Positions 18,931-28,586 are shown, counted from the first letter of the stretch. The stretch is DNA of 64,000 bases from Marinimicrobium hydrolyticum (GCF_030848505.1 NZ_JAVDDU010000002.1:1-64000); one strand, 5' to 3'. Numbers and translations are program-made. Notes: generated by a model from the sequence alone, not told the origin.

Positions 18931-19869
18931 ATGAGTGCCTTTCGAATTCTTATCCTAACCATGGCCCTGAGCTTCTACACGGCTGGCGCAAGCGCCGAGC
19001 CCTGTGGCCACGGACAGAGTCACTGTGCGGCGGTAGGAGAATGGGAATTGAGCCTGGGCATCGGCCTGGGAGTGCGAAGCAACCCCCTACATAATGGCGA
19101 TGATATTCCCCTGGTATTGATTCCACAGATCAGCTACTACGGACAGCGCTTTTTCATCGAGAACCTGGACATTGGCTACACTCTGGTAGATCAACCCAAC
19201 CTCATGCTCAACGTTTTGGTGACTCCAGGTGGAGATGGGTTGTACTTTTTCCGGCGCGGGTGGCGAAACTTTGTCATGGATGGTGGCCTGAGTGGCCGAA
19301 ACAGTTTAGCGGCGCCCGCATCTCCCGGCCCCCAAGAGTACTTTGGCCCCATGCCTGTAGCGGACCAGGACGAACGCAGCTCAGAGACCCCTACCCCCTT
19401 AGTCGAGGAACCCCTCGACCCAGAGCGGACACGCCGCAGGCGCGTCGCGGGTATGGCCGGGCTAGAGGCCTCAGCGGCCCTAGGACCCGTGGATTGGCAG
19501 TTGCAGTTACTTACCGATGTGACCGGTGTACACCGGGGCGAAGAGCTTCGCTTCGCCCTGAGTAGCAGCCAATACTATGGCGAGCATCGCTTTGGTGTTG
19601 CTGGCGGCTTTAGCTGGAAAAGCGCTGACCTGTTGGAATACTATTATGGCGTCAGGGCTGACGAAGCAACCGAACGGTTGCCGGCCTATGAGCCTAACAG
19701 TGGCGTAACACCCTTTGTGCGCCTAAGCTGGGGCAAAGCCGTGAATCGGCATTGGCGTTGGCAGGGCAGCCTTCAGTACGATTATCTGAGTCGTTCCGTG
19801 CGCAATAGCCCTTTAATCGAGGACAGTGAGGTGGTGCAAGTATTTATCGGGGGCGTTTACCATTTTTGA
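18931..19869 (+). CDS. MipA/OmpV family outer-membrane protein
   Basis: Outer-membrane beta-barrel of the MipA/OmpV family. The signal peptide is MSAFRILILTMALSFYTAGASA. EWELSLGIGLGVRSNPLHNGDDIPLVLIPQISYYGQRFFIENLDIGY is the typical first strands, and the protein ends in VYHF, a terminal phenylalanine as in most barrels. A central insert rich in Pro and Glu (about residues 125-175) interrupts the barrel. It heads an operon with a DUF3019 gene, a response regulator and a kinase, much like ompV next to carRS in Vibrio. The ATG at 18931 is chosen for the signal peptide. Confidence 0.88.
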   Translation: MSAFRILILTMALSFYTAGASAEPCGHGQSHCAAVGEWELSLGIGLGVRSNPLHNGDDIPLVLIPQISYYGQRFFIENLDIGYTLVDQPNLMLNVLVTPGGDGLYFFRRGWRNFVMDGGLSGRNSLAAPASPGPQEYFGPMPVADQDERSSETPTPLVEEPLDPERTRRRRVAGMAGLEASAALGPVDWQLQLLTDVTGVHRGEELRFALSSSQYYGEHRFGVAGGFSWKSADLLEYYYGVRADEATERLPAYEPNSGVTPFVRLSWGKAVNRHWRWQGSLQYDYLSRSVRNSPLIEDSEVVQVFIGGVYHF

Positions 19870-20287
19870 GCTGGGCCGCAATCCAATAATAATAAGTTTA
19901 CCCTCGTTAGCCGGAGCCTGTGCCCTGCTAAGCTTGGCCGCTTTTGTCCCTCCGACGCTGGCCGAGAACCCCGTGCTGGCGGTTAAACCCCAGGTATGCG
20001 CACTCGCCGAAAACGAAACCCTATGTCGGGAACAGATCAACATCCACTGGCAATCCGGCCAACCCATGCACTTGTGCCTGTTTGTGGATACGGAGATCCC
20101 GCCCCTGGCCTGTTGGCGTGAAAAAGACTCAGGTGTTTACCAATACCAGGCCGATACTCGTGACAGCTTGGTGTTTCAATTGCGCCAGGAATCCAACAAC
20201 CAACTGCTGGCGAGCGAAATTTTTGACGTGATACGGGAACAAACCGAATACCGACAACGACGCCGCAAGCCCTGGAACTTTTTCTAA
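19826..20287 (+). CDS. DUF3019 family exported protein
   Basis: Small exported protein of unknown function. The hydrophobic segment IIISLPSLAGACALLSLAAF ending PPTLA looks like a signal. The mature part has PQVCALAENETLCREQINIHWQS, then LCLFVDTEIPPLACWRE and a basic Arg-rich tail; these cysteines and blocks match DUF3019. The start is uncertain: the GTG at 19826 overlaps the mipA end by 44 bases and has GAGGA upstream, and there is no ATG. The operon context with mipA and a two-component system is typical for this family. Confidence 0.7.
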   Translation: MRWCKYLSGAFTIFELGRNPIIISLPSLAGACALLSLAAFVPPTLAENPVLAVKPQVCALAENETLCREQINIHWQSGQPMHLCLFVDTEIPPLACWREKDSGVYQYQADTRDSLVFQLRQESNNQLLASEIFDVIREQTEYRQRRRKPWNFF

Positions 20288-20305
20288 CACATACGCCGAG
20301 CCCCT

Positions 20306-21004
20306 ATGCCCCAGATACTACTTGCCGAAGATGACAGCCGCCTAGCCAAATTGGTGAAGTCTTACCTGGAAGCCAATGACTTTCAGGTAGACGTTGAGGA
20401 TAACGGCAACCGGGTAGCCGAGCAGGTACGCAACCAGAAACCCGATATGCTCATTCTGGACATTATGCTGCCTGGGAAAGACGGCCTAACACTTTGCCAA
20501 GAGTTGCGTCCTGAGTTCAAAGGCCCCATTTTAATGCTCACGGCGCGCAACGAGGACGCGGATCAGATTCTCGGGTTGGAGTTCGGTGCTGATGACTATG
20601 TCATCAAACCGGTTGAGCCCAGGATCTTGCTGGCACGTATCCGTGCCTTGCTGCGCCGGGTCGAACCGCGCACGGCACAACCGCGCCAGACACTGGAGTT
20701 TGGTCGACTGCGCATCGACGATGCGTCCCGCAGCGTGCATCTAGGCGAAACACCCATCAACCTTTCCAGCCATGAATTTGATCTTCTGTGGCTACTCGCC
20801 CAACGCGCGGGCGAAGTGGTCAAGCGCGACGTACTGTTTCAAGAGCTACACGGTCGCCCCTATGACGGACTGGATCGCACCATTGACGTGCGCGTGTCCC
20901 AGCTGAGAAAAAAACTTGGCGACAACACCGACAACCCGCAACGAATTAAAACCGTGTGGGGCAGAGGTTACCTGTTCATCGCCGATGCCTGGGGCGACTT
21001 TTGA
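20306..21004 (+). CDS. OmpR/RstA-family response regulator
   Basis: Two-component response regulator. The receiver domain has acidic D9 and D10, phospho-acceptor D52 in LILDIMLPG, the TAR switch block and the conserved lysine in YVIKPVEP. The C-terminal winged helix ends with VSQLRKKLGDN and KTVWGRGYLF. The sequence resembles RstA and Vibrio CarR/VprA. Its stop overlaps the kinase start (TTGA). The likely binding sites are the TTACA-N5-TTACA boxes upstream of mipA (inference). Confidence 0.93.
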   Translation: MPQILLAEDDSRLAKLVKSYLEANDFQVDVEDNGNRVAEQVRNQKPDMLILDIMLPGKDGLTLCQELRPEFKGPILMLTARNEDADQILGLEFGADDYVIKPVEPRILLARIRALLRRVEPRTAQPRQTLEFGRLRIDDASRSVHLGETPINLSSHEFDLLWLLAQRAGEVVKRDVLFQELHGRPYDGLDRTIDVRVSQLRKKLGDNTDNPQRIKTVWGRGYLFIADAWGDF

Positions 21005-22284
21005 AACGCGCCTTTCTTTCCCTCTATCTGCTGTTGGTGCTCTCGATTCTGGGTATGGGCTGGGGATTGGACCAGCTCTGGAATGCGTATAAACCGGCAC
21101 AACAAGCGTCCCTTCCCGGCCAACCGTTGTTGGAGCTCATGCAGTTGGCCGCGCAAGAGCGCGAGCTTGAACAAACTCAAGTGTTCGTCAACAACATCAA
21201 CGCGGCCGGCTTGGCTGAGTTGCGCCTCTTACCCTTGGACAACCTCACGGGCTCCACCGTTTTGGAGCGGCTTCACGCCGGTGAGAATGTCAGCTTTGAG
21301 AGCCGCGAGGGCAAGCGGTACCTGTACCAGAAACTTTCCGGCCAACCCTGGGTACTCGTAGCCGAGGAGGGCGAGCCCGAGGGTCGCTGGCTGGAAACTT
21401 TTTTGGCCGCCCTGTTTTACACGGCGCTGGCCATTGCCGTTTTCTTCTGGCTTTGGCCACTCACCCGAGACTTAGACAAACTGGAGAGGCACGCTCAAAA
21501 CCTCGGCACCGACCAAAACTACCCTGCTGTGACCGTACCCCACAGCTCAACCGCTCACAGCCTGGCCAAAGCATTCAACCGAATGACCACACGAATTCGC
21601 GAGCTGCTGCAAACACAAAAGGAAATGACCCACGCGGTTTCTCACGAATTGCGAACACCCCTTGCGCGCATGAAATTCGCGCTGGAAATGGCCGGCGAAT
21701 CCCGCAACCCGGATGATATTCACAGCAAGCTGGAAGGCATGCGCAATGACGTAGCTGAAATGGATCAGCTTATTAATCAGCTGCTAAATTACGCACGCTT
21801 TGAACAGCAACGTCCGGAATTGAATTACAAGGCGGGAGACATGCCCAGCTTGGCGGAAGAGATCGTTCGCCGCCTTACCGCCCATCTGGATGGGAATTCA
21901 ATGCACATTGATATTCAAGCGAATCTGCAACAGGACTTCGTATGCGATTGGCCGCTTATGGAACGCGCCTTTCTGAACCTAGTTCAGAACGCCCTGCACT
22001 ACAGCCGCGGTTGTGTTCACATTCGCCTGTTCAGCGACGCTGAGCAATTTCGGATCGAAGTGGAGGACGACGGCCCAGGGGTACCAGAGACAGAGCGGGA
22101 CCGAGTTTTCGAATCATTTGTGCGCCTGCGTCAGGAACCGGAAAAACACACCGCAGGCTTTGGTCTTGGCTTGGCCATTGTTCGCCAAGTTGCCCTGTGG
22201 CACAAAGGCGAAGCGCATGTGGAAAATTCCGCTCCTGGAGGCGCCCTCTTCGTAATTTGGTGGCCCAACCCCCTCAATAAATGA
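21001..22284 (+). CDS. RstB-like sensor histidine kinase
   Basis: Inner-membrane sensor kinase, 427 residues. A transmembrane helix lies at residues 4-20, a short periplasmic loop of about 110 residues follows, and a second helix lies near 135-155 (AALFYTALAIAVFFWLWPL). Then come a HAMP region, the H-box THAVSHELRTPLARMKF, the N-box NLVQNALHYS and G-boxes DDGPGVP and GFGLGLAI. The start is a TTG overlapping the regulator's TGA by 4 bases, which gives tight coupling; no good ATG exists. Its stimulus is unknown. Confidence 0.9.
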   Translation: MKRAFLSLYLLLVLSILGMGWGLDQLWNAYKPAQQASLPGQPLLELMQLAAQERELEQTQVFVNNINAAGLAELRLLPLDNLTGSTVLERLHAGENVSFESREGKRYLYQKLSGQPWVLVAEEGEPEGRWLETFLAALFYTALAIAVFFWLWPLTRDLDKLERHAQNLGTDQNYPAVTVPHSSTAHSLAKAFNRMTTRIRELLQTQKEMTHAVSHELRTPLARMKFALEMAGESRNPDDIHSKLEGMRNDVAEMDQLINQLLNYARFEQQRPELNYKAGDMPSLAEEIVRRLTAHLDGNSMHIDIQANLQQDFVCDWPLMERAFLNLVQNALHYSRGCVHIRLFSDAEQFRIEVEDDGPGVPETERDRVFESFVRLRQEPEKHTAGFGLGLAIVRQVALWHKGEAHVENSAPGGALFVIWWPNPLNK

Positions 22285-22523
22285 CTTAAGCCCGCATTTT
22301 ATTCTTCCGTTTAAGACGCTTTACTCCGCTTGCTTGCCTGCAATTCATTCTACGCTTCACCTCGTGTCGCAATCTCGCCTATTAAATTCGCGCGGCGGAA
22401 CCATTCAAAAAGCCCGTCGGTCTGAAACCTTAGGGCCTGCATGATGCAGCCATGTATAGACCCGACTATGGATACAGTGCACCGCCTGGAGGGCGGAGCT
22501 AAACGGACTCAGCGAGGTGTCAT

Positions 22524-23657
22524 ATGCGTTCTCTAAAAAGACTTCTGTTTCAATTGTTCTTTACCTTCTCCGTGGTGAGCCTAGCTGCTTGTGGTGGAAG
22601 CAGCAACGGTACACCCTTCACTGGCGGCACCAATCCCGGCGTCGACAATACCGGCGACAACAATGGCGATACCGGTGATACCGACGACACTGGTGATACC
22701 GGTGATACGGGTGACAACGGCAACGACGATAGCAATGGGGATGATGACGGCAACGGTGACGATGCCCAGCCGAGCGGTACCTTTAGCCTGGCCATCACCG
22801 ATGCGCCTATCGACCACGCCTCTCACGTATATGTCGCTTTTAGCGGTGTCACTCTGCATCCGGCCGAAGGTGATCCGGTAGAGTTCATGTTCGAAGAAAA
22901 CCGAACCATCGACCTTTTGGCTTTGCAGGGCACCCAATCCGAACACTTGCTCAACGAAGAGAACGTGCCCCCCGGCGACTATGAATCCATACACATCCAT
23001 GTAAACGCCAGTCACGATGGCGTGCTGGACTCCTACGTTGAGATGAATGACGGTACTCAGCTCGAACTCGGCCTGGAGGAAGAAAACCAGCTAAACATTA
23101 CGCAAGCGTTTACTGTGGTTGCCGATGAGCACACGGACTTCACCGTCGATTTGGACTTGCGCCGGTCACTGATACTTCCAGAAGGAGAAACTGACGCCCT
23201 CCTGCGGCCCAGCCTACGCTTGGTGCACACACAGCAAGCAGGCAGTATCGCTTGTACCGTTGACGATCTTCTAATCAGTACTGTGTGCGAAAACCCAGAT
23301 GTCAGCCTGGGGGCGGTGTACATTTACGAAGGAGCCGATGTGACGCCGATGGATGTTCGCAACGAAGATACCGATCCGCTCACCACGGCCCTTGTGGTTT
23401 TCGAGGACGACGTTTACTACTATGAAGCCGGCTTTCTGCCTGCAGGTGAGTACACGGTTGCTTACACCTGCGATGCTGTAAACGACGATCCAGAAGCCGC
23501 TGATGAGCTGGATTTTTACGGTGTTGGTAACGCTGAAGTAACCGCCGGTCAGGAAACCTTGTTCCACTTCGGCTCCGGCAGTTCGCTGTTTAATGGTGAC
23601 GGCGAAGAAGGGGGTGAAGAAGAAACTACCGGTGACGAAACTACCGAAGAAGCGTAA
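22524..23657 (+). CDS. DUF4382 domain lipoprotein with Asp/Gly/Thr-repeat linker
   Basis: Exported lipoprotein (lipobox SLAACGG, Cys at about residue 23). A low-complexity linker of GDTGDT-type repeats at about residues 45-80 is very acidic and could bind calcium (inference). The DUF4382 domain follows with SLAITDAPIDHASHVYVAF, IDLLALQGT and PPGDYESIHIHVNA. A second domain (VYIYEGADVTP, AGFLPAGEYTVAYTCDA) is also found in the two DUF4382 proteins at 32-35 kb. It ends in an acidic EEGGEEETT tail. It lies more than 9 kb from its paralogues, and I saw no copy of their operator upstream. Confidence 0.85.
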   Translation: MRSLKRLLFQLFFTFSVVSLAACGGSSNGTPFTGGTNPGVDNTGDNNGDTGDTDDTGDTGDTGDNGNDDSNGDDDGNGDDAQPSGTFSLAITDAPIDHASHVYVAFSGVTLHPAEGDPVEFMFEENRTIDLLALQGTQSEHLLNEENVPPGDYESIHIHVNASHDGVLDSYVEMNDGTQLELGLEEENQLNITQAFTVVADEHTDFTVDLDLRRSLILPEGETDALLRPSLRLVHTQQAGSIACTVDDLLISTVCENPDVSLGAVYIYEGADVTPMDVRNEDTDPLTTALVVFEDDVYYYEAGFLPAGEYTVAYTCDAVNDDPEAADELDFYGVGNAEVTAGQETLFHFGSGSSLFNGDGEEGGEEETTGDETTEEA

Positions 23658-23668
23658 CCTGTCCTACA

Positions 23669-23708
23669 GAGGGGCGGCCCTAGCGTTGGCTAAGAGCCGC
23701 CTCCCCCT
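23669..23708 (+). terminator. Possible terminator hairpin after DUF4382 gene
   Basis: GGGGCGGC pairs with GCCGCCTCCCC across a 17-base loop, with one bulged T. It is followed by only a short T run, so termination is uncertain. Confidence 0.35.
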
Positions 23709-23932
23709 CCATTTTGGGTGCCTCGCAAAACCCTCATTTAGACTTCCCCCCCCCTTTCCGCAAAGGTACTGACCGAAAGGCTGAACCAAGACAACAAAAA
23801 CAATCGACGGGACAGTCGCTGTTGGTACGTTTAATTGACAATCAATAAGCTATCCAAAATCACCCGTCGCACCCTTAGCTGACGCCCTTAAGTGGAAAGC
23901 TGAATACGCTCCAATCAAGACTGACCAGACAC

Positions 23933-23960
23933 AAAAAAGCGGCCGCGTGGGCCGCTTTTA
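23933..23960 (-). terminator. Rho-independent terminator after DUF3014 gene
   Basis: AGCGGCC and GGCCGCT form a stem flanked by A and T runs. Read on the minus strand it ends in TTTTTT, 24 bases after the DUF3014 stop. The A/T flanks let it work in both directions. Confidence 0.8.
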
Positions 23961-23983
23961 CATCTCCTAAATACTTAAAACGT

Positions 23984-24844
23984 TTAAGGGGTTATACGCT
24001 GCAATTCTCCGCGCAACCCTTCTAATACTTCTTTAACGCGCTGGCTGTGCTCTGGACCTATACGTTGCATAAGCTTATGGGAATCCGGCATAGCCTCCAT
24101 GTCTTCGTCGCGGAATTCGTAGAAAACTTTCGGCCTAATCAAAATCGCATTAGGATTGGCATCTGGCGCTTCGAGGACATCATCTATGGCGTTCAGAACC
24201 ACTTCGTGAAAGTTTGCTTTCTCCGCCCCATGCTCGGCATAGGCGGTTTCCATTAGCGGTAAAAAGCGCTGATACCAACGGGCCAAAGTGGCCGGATCGG
24301 CACTGGTCAACAGAGCCACATAGGGGTCGTAACGGCGGTAGTTTTCTCGCGTCAGTCGATATTGCTGCTCAGCTTCCGTAGTGGCTTCACCTACGCGTTC
24401 AACGGCCAAAGGCGGACGCGGGGAAACCACGGGCCGGTATTCGTGCACGATTCGACCCTCGTCCACAGAGTTCACCGCGCGAACGAACTTGCGGATGATC
24501 TCATCCTCCACCAGTAAGCCAACCAACTCCTCGTCGTCCACAATCTCGCTGGCACTGTCTCGCACGGCATCATCACTCTGATCCAGAGGCGGCAAAGGCT
24601 CCTCCGGTTCAGGCGCTGGCTCGGGCGCCGGTTCAGGCTCTGGTTCAGGCTCAGGGGTGGGTGGAGGCTCGTCGGGAACGGTAGGATACGCAGGATCTGG
24701 CGAGGGCGCGGGTTCAGGAACTTCGCCGCGCCCGACTAAAAACACGACCAATCCTATTAACAGAATCGCCACAATCGCAACAGTGATAATGGTGGCCACG
24801 GGAGGCCGAGAGCGTTTGGGGGCTTGCCGGTCTTCATTTTCCAT
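23984..24844 (-). CDS. DUF3014 domain inner-membrane protein
   Basis: Membrane-anchored periplasmic protein of unknown function, 286 residues. It has a short basic cytoplasmic tail, one transmembrane helix (about residues 18-38), then a Pro-Glu repeat linker (PEPEPEPEPAPEPAPEPEEP). The DUF3014 domain holds LVGLLVEDEIIRKFVRAVNSVDEGRI and YRRYDPYVALLTSADPATLARWYQRF, which is the family core. The ATG at 24844 has AAGGGTG upstream. It is probably a single-gene transcript ending in a good terminator. Confidence 0.88.
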   Translation of the reverse strand: MENEDRQAPKRSRPPVATIITVAIVAILLIGLVVFLVGRGEVPEPAPSPDPAYPTVPDEPPPTPEPEPEPEPAPEPAPEPEEPLPPLDQSDDAVRDSASEIVDDEELVGLLVEDEIIRKFVRAVNSVDEGRIVHEYRPVVSPRPPLAVERVGEATTEAEQQYRLTRENYRRYDPYVALLTSADPATLARWYQRFLPLMETAYAEHGAEKANFHEVVLNAIDDVLEAPDANPNAILIRPKVFYEFRDEDMEAMPDSHKLMQRIGPEHSQRVKEVLEGLRGELQRITP

Positions 24845-25104
24845 ACTTACACCCTTATTAGTTCGAAACACGGATGACACCTACAATAGCAGGCGGACTC
24901 GCTCCTTAATTCGTGCGGCACAGGTTGGACCAGCGCAAACAACGCCGGTTTCCACTCGCTCTGCTATTTGTAGCACAGACTGAACGCTGACTCTAGACCA
25001 CTCGACGCACTAGCCATCGTGGAGACGTATCTTTATAATGCCCTGCGTTCCGTCGGACCAGTGTCTGGCAGAATTCTCTCCCATTTGGCGTTCACCGCCA
25101 CTGC

Positions 25105-25181
25105 GGGCCCGTAGCTCAGTTGGTTAGAGCATCCGACTCATAATCGGCAGGTCGACAGTTCAAGTCTGTCCGGGCCCACCA
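25105..25181 (+). tRNA. tRNA with CAU anticodon (Met or Ile2)
   Basis: A 77-base cloverleaf with CCA encoded. The acceptor stem GGGCCCG/CGGGCCC is perfect, the D arm has GCTC...GAGC, the anticodon stem-loop is CCGACTCATAATCGG and the T arm is GACAGTTCAAGTCTGTC. The anticodon is CAU. It could be elongator Met or the lysidine-modified Ile2. The GGGCCC acceptor and the GACTCATAATCG loop recall ileX-type tRNA, but I cannot decide by eye. A TATAAT box lies at 25034-25039. Confidence 0.95.
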
Positions 25182-25402
25182 TTATCAAAAGTCTTCATGC
25201 CAGCGTGTTCGTGACACTATACATTGGCCGTTTAGGCCAAACTAAGGTGTATTGGTACACCAACTTTGGCCACTGCGAGGCGAGCAGTAATCACACGTAG
25301 TCGGGTAATACATCCTGAAAACCGGCAGGTGATACACCGCGTAATGCAACGCGAGTTTGGCACAAGTTATCGAAACTAGCGCTGTAGAGTCAGGCGGTGG
25401 CT

Positions 25403-26866
25403 TTAGTCGACAAGCCGCTTCGCAGAAAGACTCTCCCGCTTTACCGGCCGACCTTTCACGATCACCCACTCAATGGAATCCCAGTTTGATGCGCTTTCCC
25501 GGGGGTTGCGCTCGAGCAGGAGCAAGTCGGCACGTTTGCCGACGTCAACGGTCCCCAAAACCTCTTCCAGCCTCAGCACTCGCGCATTGCCGATGGTCAG
25601 TGCGTTGAACAGCTGCTCCGATGTTGCTCCCGCTTCGACCCAAAGTTGCATCTCCCGCCAGCCGTTTAGGCCGGGGAATTGCGTATAAATGGGACCACTG
25701 GGGGTGTCCGAGCCGAATACCACTTCACCGCCCTTCCTAAAGAGCTCAGCCGTAAACCGATCCAGCACTTCAAACGGCCTGGCGAAGGCGGCCTCAACGG
25801 CGCCGTGACTATGGTGCCCGTCCTTCGCTGGCAGCCCCTGAGACACCTCTTTTGCGAACCACTGCCCTGCGTTCGAGCGATACCAGCCTATCAATGCGGG
25901 AGGCATGGCTTGGGCCAATTCAGGTTTTTCGAAGAACGTTGGATCGAATAAGTCCCGCTCGCCTCGAATGACTTGCATGGTGGGCTGCACCTTAAGGTTC
26001 GCGCCAGCGACTTGTTCGGCAAGAAGAGCGGCCTGGTCCGGCTCGCCGTGCCAAAGACCGTGTACTACCATGTCGATCCCGGTTTGCAGGGCAAATTTGT
26101 AGGCGTCTTCGCTGTTGCCGTGGAGATAGACGGGCAACTGGTGAGCATGGGCGGCCGTCACGAGTTGACGGACAGTATCTCGCGACGGCACCGGTAGGTT
26201 TTTGAGACGACCAAAACCGGTCTCGTAAAAGATCTTGATGCAGCGGGCATCGGTGCGCACGATTCGCTCAACCAACGGCCGTGGTCTGTGATCGTCGCTA
26301 CCTGGGGTGGCCTTCATCAGCTCCGGCTGATTCGGATCGTAGAGATAATAGTGGGCAGCGGGAGTGTGTAGTTGATCTTCCGGGGGTATCCATGCCAGAG
26401 GATAGCCCCCTGGAACCGGCGCGCCAGCGCAATGATACGCCGTGGGCGCTAAAGGTTGTTTGTTCCAGTCATCAATTAGCGAATCCCCGCTGAATAGATC
26501 TAGGACCGTGGTGAACCCAAAGTAGAGGTAGCTGCTAGGAATTTGGCTAAGCGCTTCTTCCCGTACTGCTTGCGGCATCGCCGGTGACTCCCCGGGCACG
26601 CCTTGCAGGTGTACGTGACTGTCGATCAGCCCGGGCGTCAGGAAGCGCCCCTTCCCTTCGATCACTTGGTCAACTCGCACCTGATCACCGCGGGCCGTAA
26701 GATCGCCGATGGCGCGGATGGTTTCGCCCTCGATAAGGACGTCTACCGCGTCACTGACAGGTTTTCCCGGCGATACGACGCGCACTTCTTTGATTAAAAC
26801 ATTTGCTGCGCTCCAGGATGGCAGCAATATGAAAACACTCATTAGGCAGAGGGGTAGCAGTTTCAC
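25403..26866 (-). CDS. Exported metal-dependent amidohydrolase
   Basis: Secreted member of the amidohydrolase superfamily, substrate unknown. The signal peptide is VKLLPLCLMSVFILLPSWSA. Metal ligands are visible: HVH in LTPGLIDSHVHLQG, the lysine in CIKIFYETG, histidines in VYLHGNS and VVHGLWHG, and the aspartate in VFGSDTPSGP. The GTG at 26866 has AAAAGGAG eight bases upstream and begins the signal peptide; an in-frame ATG 12 codons upstream is less likely. It is divergent from an AraC-type regulator that may control it. Confidence 0.87.
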   Translation of the reverse strand: MKLLPLCLMSVFILLPSWSAANVLIKEVRVVSPGKPVSDAVDVLIEGETIRAIGDLTARGDQVRVDQVIEGKGRFLTPGLIDSHVHLQGVPGESPAMPQAVREEALSQIPSSYLYFGFTTVLDLFSGDSLIDDWNKQPLAPTAYHCAGAPVPGGYPLAWIPPEDQLHTPAAHYYLYDPNQPELMKATPGSDDHRPRPLVERIVRTDARCIKIFYETGFGRLKNLPVPSRDTVRQLVTAAHAHQLPVYLHGNSEDAYKFALQTGIDMVVHGLWHGEPDQAALLAEQVAGANLKVQPTMQVIRGERDLFDPTFFEKPELAQAMPPALIGWYRSNAGQWFAKEVSQGLPAKDGHHSHGAVEAAFARPFEVLDRFTAELFRKGGEVVFGSDTPSGPIYTQFPGLNGWREMQLWVEAGATSEQLFNALTIGNARVLRLEEVLGTVDVGKRADLLLLERNPRESASNWDSIEWVIVKGRPVKRESLSAKRLVD

Positions 26867-26950
26867 GGTACGAGCTCCTTTTAGATAATCTGGTTCCCGC
26901 AATCCTGGCCCGTATCGATGTATGATGCGTCCTAAAACGCGATTGAGGAC

Positions 26951-27982
26951 ATGAAATTGCTGGCTACCATCTACGGACTGAGCACCGTGCTATGCCTGCT
27001 CGTAGCCGTAAGTTTTCTAACCACTCGCGCTGAAAGCCCGCTCTGTGCCCGGGTTTTGGCCGCAAACTATTTCCTTTATGGATTCCAGAGCCTGCTGGCC
27101 ACGCTGCTGCTTTCCAGCGTTTGGCCGGAAGCGGGAACCATTCGGGCAGTCGGCGCCATGGCACTTGGCCCTGCCTGGTACGCCTACTATATGAGCGTGC
27201 TTGATCCAGTGGCTCTTCGAAACGGTCGCCATTGGCCACACCTATTGCCTCCTGCCTGCATGGTTGTGGCGCTTGCCAGCGGTTTATGGCGCATAATGGA
27301 CTTGCTGATCATCGCCAGCTTTGCTGGGTATTGGTTGGCCTTGGTGCGGCATCTTTTGACGGGGAGTGAACCCAAACTTACCGGGATCCACAACTTTGAC
27401 AGCGCCCGAGGCTGGCTCCGGGTGCTGGCCTCCATGATGCTAATCAACTTATTCATTGAGATAGGCGTAACGGCCGAACTGGCGCTTGGCACACCGCTGC
27501 GGGACGCTCTGTCACTGAAGATTGGCGTCACGCTATTTTTCATATTCAACTGCATTGCCCTCTTGTTGGTGCTTTCCCGCGCCCCGTTGCTTGAGTGGAT
27601 GCACCAGCTAAAGCCCTGGCCCGCAAAGCCTAAAGCGCCAGAGACGGAGCTGAAAGCGGTTTTTGAACGCTGGCTGCATTTAATTTCAGAGCGCGAGCTT
27701 TACCTTAGCGAGCACAGTGTCACCCTGGCCCGGGCCGCACGCATGCTGGGAGTGCCCTCGCGTTTGTTGTCGCAGGCCATTAACAGCTGTTACGGCGCTA
27801 ACTTTTCCCGCCACCTCAATGACTTGCGGGTCGCGCGGGCGCAAAGCCTGCTCAAAGAAAGCCCAAGCATGGCTGTGACCGATGTCTATGTGGAAGCCGG
27901 ATTTAGCACCAAGTCCCACTTCCACCGGGAGTTTGCCCGCGTCACCGGCCTTAGCCCGAGCGACTATCGGCGAATCGCGTAG
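26951..27982 (+). CDS. Membrane-bound AraC-family transcriptional regulator
   Basis: Regulator with about six to seven predicted transmembrane helices in the first 220 residues (for example TIYGLSTVLCLLVAVSF) and an AraC DNA-binding domain in the last 100. The second helix-turn-helix ends with VTDVYVEAGFSTKSHFHREFARVTGLSPSDYRR, the AraC signature. It starts 84 bases from the divergent amidohydrolase gene and probably controls it (inference). Confidence 0.88.
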   Translation: MKLLATIYGLSTVLCLLVAVSFLTTRAESPLCARVLAANYFLYGFQSLLATLLLSSVWPEAGTIRAVGAMALGPAWYAYYMSVLDPVALRNGRHWPHLLPPACMVVALASGLWRIMDLLIIASFAGYWLALVRHLLTGSEPKLTGIHNFDSARGWLRVLASMMLINLFIEIGVTAELALGTPLRDALSLKIGVTLFFIFNCIALLLVLSRAPLLEWMHQLKPWPAKPKAPETELKAVFERWLHLISERELYLSEHSVTLARAARMLGVPSRLLSQAINSCYGANFSRHLNDLRVARAQSLLKESPSMAVTDVYVEAGFSTKSHFHREFARVTGLSPSDYRRIA

Positions 27983-28240
27983 TCGGGCCTGTTTCGAATG
28001 GCACTGACTTAAGCCGCAGCTCGCCTTGGGCACCCGCGTTTGCTGATTTTATCGCGCGCTTTTTGCCGATCCCTTTTGAATCTCACTAATTGGCTTCGAG
28101 CTGCGCTTGACGAGCCGTGGCTCGGCTCTCCCGGGTCGCGTATCAATTTGTCCCCGGCAGCACAGATTCCTCCAGGCTAACCATTCCTTTAGTGTGTGCT
28201 TTAGACTCAGCTGCAGCGTTGACAAGTCGGCGGATGGTGC
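27983..28240. other. Gene-poor stretch after AraC regulator
   Basis: No credible gene, hairpin terminator or repeat could be identified here. Short open frames on both strands lack family features. It leads into a probable gene remnant. Confidence 0.4.
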
Positions 28241-28531
28241 ACTTGCGGATGTCTGGGCGGGGCCACTAAGCGTGGCCGACAATATTGCTATTGGCGGCAT
28301 GATCAAGTCTACATTGAGGCCACTTCGTCGAATGACCGGTTTTTGCATAGATTGATCAGCCAGCACATTACCCTAACCTCCACCAATAAGGAGGCCATTG
28401 CCGCCACCATCCCAAAGAAGTACTCCTACGAGATGGACTGGACACTGGAGGTCTTTAAGGAGCTTGATTGGGCCTATTCCACCGACGCAGACGACATTGC
28501 TGTGCGCTACATCAAGACTATGGCGTCATGA
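28241..28531 (+). pseudogene. Probable 3' remnant of an unrecognised gene
   Basis: One forward frame is open from about 28224 to the stop at 28531 and reads like real protein, with DQVYIEATSSNDRFLHRLISQ, ITLTSTNKEAIAATIPKKYS and EMDWTLEVFKELDWAYSTDADDIAVRYIKTMAS. A stop codon precedes it, and the only ATG comes late. This suggests the C-terminal part of a larger gene whose 5' end is lost. I cannot name the family. Confidence 0.35.
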
Positions 28532-28586
28532 ACACTCTGTTTTTGACACCATAAGTTGGCGCCGCAGCGATGGCGAACGTCCAGGT

